The notes: a model not told the origin generated them from the letters alone. DNA of 64,000 bases from Lasiodiplodia sp. COLG20 (GCA_009801085.1 VNWV01000008.1:1-64000), one strand, 5' to 3'; shown: positions 37,444 to 49,617, counted from the stretch's first letter. Numbers and translations are program-made.

Positions 37444-38663
37444 ATGGCGAAGTCCTCGGATGCTGCGGCGACCAAGCCTGGGTCGAATTCGCCCTACCAG
37501 CTCGACCCTAAGCAGGCTTTGCGCGCCGCGAAGGCCCTGACCGCACACATCAAGTCCTCCGAGAGCACCAAGGCTGCCGAATCCACCAAGAAGAACCTCC
37601 TCGAAGACGACGCTTCCGATGACGGCGATGCCGCTACCGACGGCCCGGTCCCCGTGTGGCTGCTTGTGACCACCAAAAAGCACATCGTTGACAAGAAGCG
37701 CCTGAAGCCGGCCAAGATCGCGCTGCCGCACCCTCTGCCCGCGCCTGGTCAGAGGATATGTTTGATGTAAGAACGCTCCTTCACTTCTCAGCAGCTCGAA
37801 TTAACCCGTCATGCAGCACCGCGGACCCCCAGCGCTCATACAAGGACCTGATTGAAGAATCCGCCTTCCCTCAAGAATTGCGCGAGCGCATTGGCCGCGT
37901 CATTGGCTACTCTAAGCTCAAGGCGAAATACAAGACTTATGAAACCAAGCGCCAGCTCTACGCCGAGTACGACATTTTCCTGGCCGACGATCGCATCATC
38001 ACTTACCTGCCGACGGCTCTCGGCAAGGTTTTCTACAAGAACACGGCGAAGCGCCCTATCCCCGTTCACTTGATGGGCAACGAAAAGGTGCAGAAGGACG
38101 CTAATGGCAAGAAGCCGAAGAAGGCCAGCGAGGACAAGAGCTCTACCATCGTCGGCTCGGCCGCCGCCGTCGCGAAGGATATCCAGAAGGCCCTGGACTC
38201 GGCGCTCGTGCACTTGAGCCCATCCGCAAGCACTGCCATCCGTGTCGCAAACGCAAACTTTGAGCCGAAGCAGATTACGGAGAACTTGGAGGTCGTCGTC
38301 CAGGCGCTTACCTCGCAGGAGAAGCTGATTCCCAAGGGCTGGAAGAACATCCGCTCGCTCCACATTAAGGGACCTAACACTACTGCTCTGCCCATCTGGA
38401 TGGCCGATGAGCTGTGGGTGGATGAGCAGGACGTGTTGGATGAGAAGCACAAGCCTGTCGACAAGTCGGAGAGGTTGAAGATTAAGGAGGAGGAGAAGAG
38501 CAAGAAGAGGAAGCCACTTGAGGACACGAAGGAGGAAAGCAGCGACAAGCCAGCCAAGAAGACCAAGAAGGACAAGGCGCAGGGTGACGACCTGAGCAAG
38601 GAAATTGCTCTGCGCAAAGAGACGCTGCGGAAGCAGAAGAAGGCAGCTAAAGCCGAAGCATAG
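37444..38663 (+). CDS. Ribosomal L1-domain nucleolar protein
   Basis: Two exons (37444-37766, 37817-38663) give 389 aa. A ribosomal L1-like domain covers about residues 25-260 (PVWLLVTTKKHIVDKKRL, SYKDLIEESAFPQELRERIG, AEYDIFLADDRIITYLPTAL, GKVFYKNTAKRPIPV). The C-terminal 100 residues are Lys/Glu-rich and highly charged, typical of nucleolar ribosome-biogenesis factors such as yeast Cic1/Utp30 and human RSL1D1. The likely role is in pre-rRNA processing. The split codon at the intron (AT|C) restores the frame RICLITADPQRSY. I cannot tell Cic1 from Utp30 by eye. Confidence 0.87.
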
Positions 38664-39285
38664 TTCTTACTACGTAAGATGCTACTGGGTCAGCAGGGCA
38701 AAACGAGGCGTTTGGGCGTCAAGTAGATCAAAACTAGGGTTGGTAGCATTTCTGTAGCTCAGCAAGCAGCGGGGTTCCCGAGCAGTGAATAATGCATTTC
38801 GACGGGTTACAACGTGTTGCCATGCAAGGCGTGTTCAACCATATTGATATACGGTCTGGACCGCTTGGGTCCCGTATGACAACTCTGGTATGCAGGGGTC
38901 TGAGGTAATGGAAATAGCGTGCCGTGCTCCCGTTCTTCTTGGCCTTGGCTCCTTCAGTTTGGATGACAGATGGACCACCCGGCGACCGGGTATTGTTCAG
39001 CGCAGCGTAACCATAGCGGCAGATCTCCGCCGAACCAGGACAAAGACCAACCGCTCGCCCGCAACGACGCGCATGCAGGCGCCTGGATGCGCCTCGCATT
39101 CCGCCGCCCCAACGTGCGACGCCTAGCGTGACGGGCACCATCCCGGCTGGCGCGTGAGGTGGCCTCGAGACTAAAATGAATGAAAAAACCCCGGGGGAAA
39201 AATTAGATAGCGACCAGTCTGCAGCAACCCGTCTGCAAAGAACAACAGCTAGCCTACTGCAGGGCTCCCCACAAGCCACCACGCA
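38664..39285. other. Intergenic, no gene seen
   Basis: 622 bp. It holds the 3' end of the L1-domain gene and the promoter of the anion transporter. No distinct element is seen. Confidence 0.5.
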
Positions 39286-41903
39286 ATGCCCTCGCACTCG
39301 CGCAGCGCCTCAGAGGCGCGCTCCGTCAACCAACACGCGCCGACAAACCCCAGCCATCTGCGCGAATCGCACATTCCAGCCGCCTCGCCCGAACAATCGA
39401 CACACACCGACTTTGGCATCTCCAGCGCCAAGAGTGGGGCTCCGCCGCGCGACAGCTCGAACGCACCCACATCTCCTCGCCATGGCTCCCAAGCATCTGC
39501 TCGCTCTCCAGCATTTAGTGCAGCCCCCGCCGACCACCTGGAGTCGACTGCGCGAGCGCACCTGCTGAGCCTGCGCGACGGCGAGAGGAGCCCTGCTTTC
39601 GCCTACGACATGTCGCCCGCAAGGTCGCCGCGGCCTGAGACCGCGAGGAGCTATGGCAGCTTCAACTCGGAAATACTGCGCGATGGGTTTGGTGGCCGCT
39701 ATCCCGGCGACGATACGGCCAACACCCCAGATGCCTCGACCTCGTTGCTGGGCGACTCGGTTTCGGATGGCCTGCTGGGCGGCCAAGGCAAGCACAACAC
39801 AACTTCATGGCTGGCCGAGAGGCATGGTATTAGGAACAAGAGGATGATGTATGAGATGGAACCCTATCCGTAGTTCTGACCCTGCTGACGCTCTCTGGAC
39901 AGGTACTTGGCCTACTACGTGCCAATTTTCAACTGGATTCGGCAGTACAAGTTGCGCTACCTTCGCGGCGATCTCGTGGCGGCTATCACGATGGCTTCGT
40001 TCTATATTCCTATGTCCCTGTCCTACGCGTCCAACCTTGGCCACATTCCCCCGGTCAACGGCCTGTACAGCTTCTTCTTCAACCCCCTCATCTATGCCAT
40101 ACTTGGAACCGCGCCGATGATGATTGTCGGCCCGGAAGCCCCAGGCTCTCTTCTCACTGGTGAAGTGGTCAGGGAAAACATCCGCCAGGGAACTAGCGGC
40201 GACGATGAGGCACAGCTCAACGCTGAGATTGCTGGAATTACGACCTTCATCGCTGGATTCGTCATCCTTCTGGGTGGCCTGTTCAGGCTCGGCTTTTTGG
40301 ACAATGTCCTCAGCAGACCATTTTTGCGGGGCTTCATCAGTGCCATCGGTTGCGTCATCTTCATCGACCAGCTTATTCCGCAGATGGGGATTGCCCGTCT
40401 TGCAGAAGGACCCAACGGCGTCGAGCACGGCAGTGCCGTCGACAAGTTGATTTTCATCATCAAGAACGTTGGAAATGTGCACAAGCTTACATGTGCCGTC
40501 TCCTTTAGCGCATTTTTCACCATCATGTTCTTCAGGTTCGTTGCACTCACTCCTCGCCCCGCACAACCGACACTAACACAGAACAGGGAATTGAAAAAAC
40601 GCCTTCAACCCCGGTATCCCAGCGCTGCATTCATTCCGGACCGGTTTGTCGTCGTCGTACTATCCGTCATTCTTACATCGCACTACCGCTGGGACCAGCA
40701 GGGTCTGGCTATTCTGGGTAATGTCAACACAGCGGGTGGCCACTTGTTCAAAGTGCACTTCCCCTTTGATTTCTCGCACCTCAAGTATGTTTCGAGTGCT
40801 TTTGAGACAGCCTTCACCATCGCGTTGCTTGGCTTCTTCGAGTCCTCTGTGGCCGCAAAGAGTTTGCCTCCCGCCAAAGATGGCCTTCAAAACGTCAACA
40901 CCAGCACAAACAGGGAACTGGTCGCGTTGGGCGTTGCCAATGTGACTGGAGGTCTGTTTATGGCCTTGCCTGCATTTGGCGGGTATGGTAGGAGCAAAGT
41001 GAACGCGTCGACGGGCGGCAGGACCCCGATGAGCAACATTTTCCTGAGTTTGATCACTCTCATGTGTCTACTTTTCCTTCTGCCCTACTTCTACTACCTC
41101 CCGGTAAGCCCTCAGTCCATGCAAATTCAGCACAAGCTGCGGCTAACAAGTACATGCAGAAGGGTGTTCTCTCCGCAATGGTTGGCGTGGTGGCTTATTC
41201 CCTGGTTGAAGAGGCGCCGCACGACATCCATTTCTTCCTCAAGATCCGCGGCTGGTCTGAGCTGAGCCTGATGCTCATCATCTTCCTGGTGACCATCTTC
41301 TGGGACCTGAAGAAGGGCATCGCGGTGGGCATCGGCCTCTCGCTGCTGCGCGTCATCAAGCACGCCACGCGTCCGCGCATCCAGATCCTCGGGCGCGTGC
41401 CGGGCACGACGGACCGCTTCGAGAACGCCGAGCTGGACCCGGGCCGGCTCGAGTTCGTCGAGGGCTGCCTGATCGTCAAGATCCCGGAGCCGCTGACGTT
41501 CGCCAACACGGGCAGCCTGCGCAACCGCCTCAAGCGCCTCGAGGAACACGGCACCAACGCGGCGCACCCGGCGCTGCCGCGCGTGCGGCGCGAGGAACAC
41601 AACCGCAACGTCATCTTCGACGTGCACGGCGTGACGTCGCTCGACGGCGCGGGCGCGCAGGTGCTGCTCGAGATCGTCCAGAACTACGTTGACAGGGGCG
41701 TGCGCGTGTTCTTCTGCCGCGTGCCGCGCGAGGGGAGCGAGGTGTGGAGGCTGTTTGAGCAGAGCGGCCTCGTCGAGGTGGCTGGCGGCACGAGGCACTT
41801 CGTCGGCAGCGTCGACCAGGCTCTCCACATGACGGAGCTGGAGAGCTTGACGGAGGCGCTCGAGAGAGATAGAGACAGCGATAGCCAGGCTGGTCGCTCG
41901 TGA
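39286..41903 (+). CDS. SulP anion transporter with STAS domain
   Basis: Four exons (39286-39848, 39903-40535, 40587-41103, 41160-41903) give 818 aa. A long Ser/Pro-rich N-terminal tail (about 185 residues) leads into the SulP membrane domain: YVPIFNWIRQYKL, LRGDLVAAITMASFYIPMSL, ASNLGHIPPVNGLYS and MMIVGPEAPGSLLTGE. The C-terminus has a STAS domain with NVIFDVHGVTSLDGAGAQVL; a hydrophilic insert of about 20 residues precedes that strand. The long N-terminal tail and the sequence fit the YPR003C-type branch, intracellular or vacuolar sulfate/anion transporters, rather than the plasma-membrane sulfate permeases. The second intron (51 nt) has no stop and is a multiple of three, so its retention would only add 17 residues. 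Confidence 0.9.
40536..40586 (+). other. In-frame 51-nt intron
   Basis: Donor GTTCGT and acceptor AACAG. It contains no stop and keeps the frame, so a retained-intron product is possible. I treat it as an intron because the flanking peptide MFFR-ELKKRL then runs continuously, with a TAAC branch site upstream of the acceptor. Confidence 0.6.
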
Positions 41904-42776
41904 AAAAGAAAATGCCCGAACAAAAGAACTTACCTACTAGAGTAAAAGAGTCCGCAAGGCAGAGCTGGGGATAGTCGGTGGGGGGTGGGTGGGGAGAGGA
42001 AACTGTGGATAGACGAGAGGGGGGAGGGCTACCTACATACCTATGTTTAGAGCACGAGGGCGGCGGCGCCGGGGCGTTTCTTCTCCTTGAACAATCGTTA
42101 TGGATGATGATGATGATGGATTCATAAAAAATTGTCATGGATGGTGTAACGATGAAAGTGTTTTATGTGTGCTCGTGCGCAAGGTGGTCGAAGCGTTCGG
42201 CGGCGAAGTCCGTGTGTGGGTTCGTGCGTGCCGCCCCGTGGGGAAATAAACTGAAGAGGGTGTGTGGGGATGACGCACGGCACATCATGCGAGCCTTGCG
42301 ATCGGCTTTTGAAGTCGTCCCCTTCGACGGCCGTGCATTGATAAGCCCGCGCCGCTAGGCCGCGCACAGGAAGCCGACAGGCTGGCTGTCCAGTCAGAGG
42401 CGGCGCCGCTGACCGGGCGAGGGGAAGAGAAGCTCAGATGAGGGACGGAGGATTCCTGGGCACGGCTGGGCCGACATCGATGGCTTCACCGTCCAGCGAA
42501 TCGCGGCCGGCCGGCTGACGCAGTCGCATCAACTTCTAGCTACCGCTCGCCGCCCTCGGCGCTTGCTCGGGCGGCGTAGGCTGCGGGGGGTATAAAGAGG
42601 CGGTGCGCCTTGCGGGTGTTTGCGCTGGGCGTTGCTTGTTTCTTGTATCCTCTTCCTCGGCGTCGACGCTTGGTACTGCTTGGCGACCCTGGCGCGCAAA
42701 GCTTCGCCTCGGCAAAGAGAAGAGCCAAGTCTTGTGTTTTTCCTCACGGCAATTCCCCTCCCTGCGTTCCGCCGCA
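41904..42776. promoter_or_regulatory. Promoter region of the Jen1-like gene
   Basis: 873 bp with no gene. The right end has a TATA box in GC-rich sequence. Confidence 0.5.
42591..42596 (+). promoter_or_regulatory. TATA box of the Jen1-like gene
   Basis: TATAAA directly after a G-run, 186 bp upstream of the ATG. A TATA promoter fits a regulated permease gene. Confidence 0.5.
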
Positions 42777-44508
42777 ATGTCGACCGAGAAATACGGCGCC
42801 GAGGGCGTCGAGGATGTCGCAGTCGCAGACCGTGGCACCGCGCACCTCCCCGACGAGCACATGAGCGTGGGCCGCTACATCGCGACGCGCATCCCGTCGC
42901 TGAAGCCGCCCATGGCCCGTGCACCCAATCCGTTCAAGCTGCTGGGCCTGCTCAACACGCAGCAATGGCTGTTTTTCCTCGTCGCCTTCATTGCGTGGTC
43001 GTGGGATGCGTTTGACTTCTTCACCGTTAGTTTAACGTTAGTCCGCCCCGCTGTCACCCTGTCAACATCCCTTGCCCTGATTCCACAGCTGACAAAAATG
43101 ATAACGCAGGGTCGAGGATCTCGCTGAGGAATTCGGCAAGAGCAAGAAGGACATCACCTGGGGCATCACGCTGGTGCTGATGCTGCGGTCCGTCGGCTCC
43201 ATCATCTTCGGCATCGCGGCCGACCGCTGGGGCCGCAAGTGGCCCTTCATCGTCAACAACCTCCTGTTCATCATCCTCGAGCTCGGCACCGGCTTCTGCA
43301 ACACCTACGAACAGTTCCTGGCCGTCAGGGCCCTCTTCGGCATCGCCATGGGCGGCCTGTACGGCAACGCGGCGGCCACCGCGCTGGAGGACTGCCCGGA
43401 ACAGGCGCGCGGTATAGTGTCTGGCATGCTGCAGCAGGGCTATGCGTTCGGATACCTCCTGGCCACCGTCTTTGCTAGAGGCCTCGTCAACACTACCAGC
43501 CACGGCTGGAGACCTGTGAGTTTTGGTGTCGCGACAGAATACAGACTGGCTTCTGGCTAACCTGTGACAAGCTGTTCTGGTTCGGTGCATGCCCGCCCGT
43601 TTTGATCATCCTCTTCCGCCTATGTTTGCCTGAGACTCAGGCGTACCGGGAGCGCGAAAAGGTTCGCGAGGCTGGCCACAACGTCGGCAAGACTTTCATC
43701 GCCGAGGGCAAGGTTGCTCTCAAGAAACACTGGCTCCTGCTGATCTACATGGTCCTGCTCATGGCGGGATTCAACTTCATGGTAAGTCAAGTTTGCTTGA
43801 AAAAGGGAGTATGGAGGCTGACCACACTTTCAGTCCCACGGATCGCAGGACCTGTACCCCACGATGCTGGAGAACCAGTACGACTTCAGCTCCGACGCCG
43901 TCACGGTCACGCAGGTGGTGGCCAACCTGGGCGCCATGACGGGCGGCACCGTCATCGGCTACTGCTCGCAGATCTTCGGCCGCCGCTTCAGCATCATCTT
44001 CATCTGCATCGTGGGCGGCGCGCTGCTGTACCCCTACACGTTCGTCAGCGACACGCGCATCATCGCGGCCGCCTTCTTCGAGCAGTTCTGCGTCCAGGGC
44101 GCCTGGGGCGTCATCCCCATCCACCTCATGGAGCTCTCGCCCGGCAGCTTCCGCACCTTCGTCGTCGGCACCTCGTACCAGCTCGGCAACCTGGTGTCCA
44201 GCGCGTCCAGCACCATCGAGGCCACCATCGGCGAGCGCTTCCCCCTGCCCCCCAAGGGCAAGACGGCCCGCTATGAGTATGGCAAGGTTATTTGCATCTT
44301 CATGGGCTGCGTCTACGCCTACGTCATTATCTTGACCCTGGTCGGCCCTGAGTATCGCGGCAGGGGCTTCGATGTTGCTCACGATGCGGATATGGAGGAG
44401 GCTGCGAACGTGGACCACGAGGGTATCGAGCGCATCGTCCATCCGGGAGCTGCTGCTCCGGCTGTCGACGAGGATGAGAAGGGAGTATCGAGGAGGGAGG
44501 TCGTCTGA
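42777..44508 (+). CDS. Jen1-like carboxylate permease (MFS)
   Basis: Four exons (42777-43036, 43110-43515, 43572-43781, 43834-44508) give 516 aa. It is an MFS permease of the lactate/pyruvate:proton symporter group. The Jen1 signature is clear: FNFM-SHGSQDLYPTML spans the third intron. Other supports are WSWDAFDFFTVSLT at the end of helix 1, FGIAADRWGRKWPF in the 2-3 loop, and LMELSPGSFRTFVVGTSYQLG. It imports monocarboxylates (lactate, pyruvate, acetate) or dicarboxylates across the plasma membrane. In yeasts such genes are repressed by glucose; here the sequence shows only a TATA box. A Glu/Asp/Ala-rich C-terminal tail follows the last helix. Which acid is preferred cannot be read. Confidence 0.92.
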
Positions 44509-45086
44509 AGAGATGTTTTAGTGTGTGGCATGAAGATGATTTTATGAGGTCATGAAACCGAATGGGTTGCATACCATGCGGCCAAAAATCTGCGTACAGC
44601 TATCACAGAAATCAAGAAGATTGTTGAGGAATGTCCGGCTTGTGCTGTCGTGACAAACGGCCTAACTCGTCCTGGTGCCGCTTCCTGAACTACTCGTTCA
44701 AGCTAGTCCAGTCAACGCTAATAAAGAAACAAGCTAGAAATTAGCTATCAAGTTACCGGATAAGTAGCCGGCGTTAAGCATATAGGGAAACTTTGAGGAG
44801 TAGTAGAGTGGTCCGTGACGTAGTGATTCTATTTATGGAAAGGCGCAAAGCAGCAGCACGTGCGTTTCACGTGATCTTCCACCAACCAACAGCGAGACAT
44901 GAGACCTGTTGGACACTGATCCTGAGGGAAGAGCAGACGCCGACTAGTGGGGTTGCCGGAAATGGATTCGTGGCGCGGGTCGTCTGACGGCCCATCGTAC
45001 TTGGCTGCCACAACGTCACTTCGATTCTTCTTTTTTGGTGCGGGTCCGCGACCGTGGGTCTCTTCCGTCGTCGTCTTACCTCAGTC
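44509..45086. other. Intergenic, no gene seen
   Basis: 578 bp with the 3' UTR of the permease gene and the promoter of the F-box gene. The centre is AT-rich. Confidence 0.5.
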
Positions 45087-47683
45087 ATGAACGACGTGCT
45101 CCCATCGTACGAGGCCGCGAACACCAGGGACTACTGGTCCATCATCGCTCGGTACATATCGTCCGCGGATCTCTGCTCGGCAGCCCTCGTCTGCAAGCAG
45201 TGGGCTGCCATCTTCACCCGCCAGCTGTGGGGCAATCCAGCCTCGCATTTTGGCGTGGAAAATGATGTCGTCTACGGTGCGTTCTTCTCCACGCTGTCTG
45301 CATTCCTTCTCATCGCTGACCCCCCAATGCAGTCGCCCTCGTTCGTTTCCGGCGGACCATCCGGTGGGCCAGGCTGAGCACGAGAGAGCTGACACACACG
45401 CTCCACCTGCCACCAGCGCACGCGGAAATCTACGACGGCCCCCACGCCGAATGGCTGCGCGACATCCTCGAGTACCTGCCGCGCCTCCAATCGCTCATCG
45501 TCTACGGCCTGCCCTTCTTCGACCACGGCGCGCTCATCACGCTCCGCCGCCCGAGCAACCCAAGGCTCTCGTCGCTCTCCGACAGCCTTCGCAGATTGAC
45601 TTATGATTTCCCCCAGTTCTGGCTCCGGTACCTGGACGCGTCGGCCTGCACCAATGCCACGTACAGCGGCCTGGCCGAGGCGCTGCAGCATTTTCCCGCA
45701 CTGCTGTACCTCGACCTCTCGCGCACCAAGTCGGCAAAGGGCGCGGACGTGCTGTCGGTCCTGAAGCACTGCCACAGCCTGCGCATTTTGAAGCTGCGGG
45801 GGCTGGGGCTGAAGGACGCAGAGATCGAGGCGCTGGCGACGGCCGTGAAGACGCGATTGAAGAGCCTCGATGTCCGCAATAACCAGCTGACGGACGCGAG
45901 CGCGCGAATCCTCCTGGACAATTGCTTCAGTTTACGAAAGCCGTGGCCGCCGCGGCGCCCTGACGGCCTATCGGCATCTTCAGAGACGGTCGACTCCCCG
46001 GCATCGCCGTCGTCGCCGGCCATGCGCCACCCCTTCGTCTTCGATCAGTACGGGAACGAGGACTTGGACCGAGTGCTGCGGGCGAAGCTGGTGGGCGAGT
46101 TCGCGGGCAACGCCTTCATCAACGACGCCTACGCCGACGGCATCACGCACCTGTACATCTCGGACAACAACATCACCGTCGAAGGCGTCTCGGGCCTGCT
46201 GCACTCCAAGCGCCTCCACGTGCTCGACGCGGGCACCGTGGCCAGGGGCCTGACGCGGAAGCCCAGGCCGCCGTCGCTGCTGTCGTTCGAGGAGGCGGAT
46301 GGCCCTGCGGAGGAGTTCGCCATGCCCGGCGCAGAGAAGCTGTCGCCTATCATCAAGAAGTTCGCGGCGGGCCGCATGACGTACCTCCGCATCAATCACG
46401 CTGTCGTTACTGAAGAGACGGCGACGGCGGATCTTGCGGTCGGCAGGGTCGAGATGGAGGGCGATCTCGGCGTCTACGCGCCGTCGTCGGCACACGAGCT
46501 CGACGGGTTTAATGAGGTGCATGAGGCGCCGACGGATGGCGCCGCGGTGCACGAGATGCCGGCGGGGAATCAGGTACTGCCGGCTGAGCTGCCTGCTACG
46601 GAAGAGTCCCAGGTCTTCGAACTGCCTGGCGACTTTCCGTCCAAACCGGCCGTCGTGATCAATCCGCCGCCGCCCACCACACCACCACGCGAGCCTCAGC
46701 CTGACGACGATGCCGTCGCTACGGAAGAGCTCCTCCACGGAACCGAGAAGATCAAACTGTCCGAAGCAGAGCCTGCGCCCTTGCCGTCCGACGACGGCTC
46801 ATCCGCCCCCGAACCCCTCGCCACCCTCCAAGCACATTCTACTCATCGCCGCCGCGCGTCCTCCCTCGCCGTCGACGACCGCCGCGCCCGCCTCGAGTTC
46901 CGCCAATCAAACGAACACCACCTGCACCCGGGCATGCTCCCCGCCCTCGACACCCTCGTCCTCACCGACGTCCCGCGCGAAGTCGAGAACCCGGCCATCG
47001 TCAAACGTCTGACGCAGTTCATCGCCGACTGCGCCGAGGAGACGCACCTCGCCCGCCTCGCCGCGCGCGGCGCGTACGCCCTGCCGCCTGGCCGCGATCG
47101 GCAGCTTGCTGAGCGCGAGTTCGCGAGGGGCCTTTTCGGGTTGAGGAGGGTGGTGTTGGAGATGGAGCCCGTCGGCGTCGTGCAGAAAAAGAAGGTCGGG
47201 GCGTGGCGCCAGTACCCGTCCAAGTCGTCGACGGAGGACCCGGATTCGGAGGCGTTTTGGGCGGCGGCGGAGAGGGATTTTTCGTTCTTTGGGGATGAGG
47301 AGTGCGGTGTCCCGTCGCTGGAGCCGGGGGGCAGGTCGTTGCCGCCGTTGGCGGGGATGAGCGAGAAGGTTGTCATTTTGCCCGACGCGAGAGAGTCGCA
47401 AAGGGTGCCGGTGCTCGTGCAGCACGAGGCGAGGCGCCGGATCGACGTTTGTGCCGAGTTGACAAGGTTCAGGAAGGAGAGGAAGGCGGCGTATCAGGCG
47501 GCGCTGTTGGCGAGGGGTGGTGGGGGTGAGGACGAGGAGCCGGAGGTCGAGGGGTACTGGGAGGGTGAGATTCAGGTCGTCAGGCCGCCGCCGAGGGTGG
47601 AGGGTGGTGCGTTGGATGGGGAGGGTGGGGGCGAGGTCGATTGTTATGGGAATTATTTCGAGAAGGGTTATAATTATAGATGA
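45087..47683 (+). CDS. F-box / leucine-rich repeat protein
   Basis: Two exons (45087-45276, 45333-47683) give 846 aa. An F-box-like N-terminus (SIIARYISSADLCSAALVCK, then QWAAIFTRQLWG) is followed by leucine-rich repeats at about residues 90-290 (LPRLQSLIVYGL, FPALLYLDLSRTKSA, HSLRILKLRGLGLKD, RLKSLDVRNNQLTD, HLYISDNNITVEG, RLHVLDAG). The C-terminal half is Pro/Glu-rich with little order and ends in a Gly-rich, acidic tail. The layout suggests a substrate adaptor of an SCF ubiquitin ligase, which is inference. It is similar in plan to filamentous-fungal LRR proteins with no known target. The start ATG at 45087 gives the F-box right at the N-terminus; an in-frame GTG-less extension upstream is not needed. 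Confidence 0.82.
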
Positions 47684-47987
47684 TTCCCTCCCTGGTTAGG
47701 ATGGGAACGAGATGGGATGGATGAGCGCAAGAGTCACAACATATGGCCTGTCAACGGATTTTGGTTTATGGAGGTTGTTACTCAGGTAAACGGGCATCGA
47801 TTCTGTTTTTTTTTTTTCCCCTTTGGTGGATGTTTTGATGATACCTGAGCTTTAACATTTCCTCATTTTCGTTTTTTTCTGGTATCCACCAGTTGCTGGG
47901 AGGAGGTCCGTTTACTCTCTATTCCAGCGATACCCCCCTCCCCCCTTCAATCCGAGATTGCGCGCGCGCTCGTCGACTATGGCATTT
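47684..47987. other. Convergent intergenic region
   Basis: 304 bp between the F-box gene and the last exon of the S29 gene. It includes a T-run near 47806-47817. Confidence 0.55.
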
Positions 47988-48432
47988 CTAGCGGTACTGT
48001 GTTTCGCATCACACGTCCATCATCAGTACTAGATTCTCAGACCGGCTGGCTGAATAATAATGGTTTCTGTCCGGCTGGCTGCTTCAGGGAAGGAAAAAAA
48101 AAAAAAAAAAAACGGGACTAACTCACCTTGTGGAAGCCAATCGCCTCGGCCTGCTCGCGGAAGGCCTGGCGCGACATGTTCAGCCCGTACTTGCGGATCA
48201 CGCCGGCCTTCTTCTTGTCGCCGGTGACGCGGCTGTAGGGTGGGAGGGATCGGTTCGTTAGCACAATGCTACTGGAGGAAGAAGGAGAAGAGGAGGAAGA
48301 CGACAACGGCGGGAAAGATGCGGAGGAAAGGAAATACAACAGCGAAGGGATAGGGCGGAGTGTGACTTACCAGCCGCGGGAGCCCTTGCCGTAGTTGCGC
48401 GGGCGGGAGTACCAGACGGTTTCGTGGGACAT
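47988..48432 (-). CDS. rps29: 40S ribosomal protein S29 (uS14)
   Basis: Three exons (48432-48371, 48232-48127, 47996-47988) give 58 aa. The N-terminus MSHETVWYSRPRNYGKGSRG, the core RKYGLNMSRQAFRE and the C-terminus IGFHK-YR identify uS14 of the small subunit, which sits near the mRNA entry side of the head. The last exon codes only for Tyr-Arg-stop (9 nt), joined over a 130-nt intron with donor GTGAGT and acceptor CACAG. Animal, plant and budding-yeast S29 carry a CxxC...CxxC zinc site. Here only the first Cys is kept (GCRVTGD), and the second pair reads SRQA, so zinc is unlikely to bind. There are two extra residues in the loop (TGDKKKAGV). Confidence 0.95.
48097..48113. repeat. Poly(A) run within an S29 intron
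   Basis: An A homopolymer of about 17-18 nt on the plus strand. On the coding strand of S29 it is a T-run inside the second intron. Confidence 0.85.
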
Positions 48433-49057
48433 TGTTGTTGGAAAGAGAGGAAGGTGACGAGGTCTCGATGATTTTCCGTTGATGCGGCGGAAGAGCTGTG
48501 CGCGCAGTTGATGGCAGCGGGGGATTTTGTTTTTTCGTTGTAGATTGTGTGTGTGCGGGAGGCCGGCTGCATGGGGGTGTCGTGGTGTTGGTACCTTGAT
48601 GTCCGGCCATCAAGGTGTTTTCGGAAAGGGCAGGAGCGAAAGACGCGACAACAACCTTACGATTGATTAACACTCAAAGTCTGTTGTACATTAGTTGTTC
48701 CGGCTGGTACAATGTAAGAATACACTTATAGACAATTGGCGTATACGCGACATTACTCCACAGATTTCAGTTCCAGCTCTCTCCTCTCAGTACACGGAAG
48801 ATGAAGGGCAGCACAACAGCATCAAACAAGCACCGAGAGCATCGCATATGGATTTAAATGTTGCATTGCTGACTTGCCTTTGGCCGGAATCAGAAACGAG
48901 AGGTGACAACAAAATGATTGAGCGGCGTCAAGTGCGCTCAGTCTGCAGCACCACAACTACAAGTCAAGACACACTGCAACTTTTCCCAAACCCACAGCAT
49001 CTCAGACCGCCACCCACCCACTCGCACCAACCAGACCCATGCCACCACCAACCACCG
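48433..49057. other. Intergenic, promoter of S29
   Basis: 625 bp with no gene. The S29-proximal part is rich in A/G on the plus strand, that is C/T-rich in the direction of transcription. Confidence 0.5.
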
Positions 49058-49617
49058 CTACTTCTCCTCATGCACAAACTCAACCTCCTTCCCCGCATTC
49101 GGCGCCGGCACGAGCCCCAACCCCTGCAGCGCCGTCAGCGCGCCCTCCTCGCCCGTCTCGTCCACAATCTTCCCGTCCCGCAACGTGAATATCGTTATCC
49201 CAGAAAAGCGCATCCGCCTGCCCGTACCGGCCTCATCCAGCACCCCGACGGGCAGGTCGCCAAACGCGCCGCCGGTGTGCGTGCCGCCGCCGATCCAGCG
49301 GCCGACGACGTACGGCCCGCTCGCGATGAGGGGGTGCTGGTATGCGTGGAACGAGATGTCGGGGAAGGCCTGCATGTGTGTGTTAGTGTGGTGGTCTGGG
49401 TTTTGGGAGGAAATGGCTGCAGGTTTTATACCGCCTTGAATTCTGCGAGCATGCGCTTGGCGGCTTCCCTGCCGTGGCGCGGGCCGTGCATGGGGTAGTT
49501 GATGACGAAGTTGTCGGCGCAGTGCTTGTCGACGATGGAGGGGTTGGCTTTGCCCCAGTACTCGGTGAAGTACTCGGTTACGATGGCTAGGTTCTTGGAT
49601 TCTTCGTCGGTTGGCAT
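49058..49617 (-). CDS. SnoaL-like (NTF2-fold) protein
   Basis: Two exons (49617-49432, 49369-49058) give 165 aa. The pattern fits the SnoaL-like/ester-cyclase group of the NTF2 fold: NLAIVTEYFTEYWGKANPSI, INYPMHGPRHGREAAKRMLA, EFKAAFPDISFHAYQHPLIA, GRWIGGGTHTGGAFGDLP and RMRFSGITIFTLRDGKIVDE. Members range from polyketide cyclases to small stress or detoxification proteins. No biosynthetic gene cluster surrounds it, so a polyketide role is not supported here. A TATAAAG box lies about 95 bp upstream. The intron donor is GTATAA, less usual than the others in the window. Confidence 0.82.
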
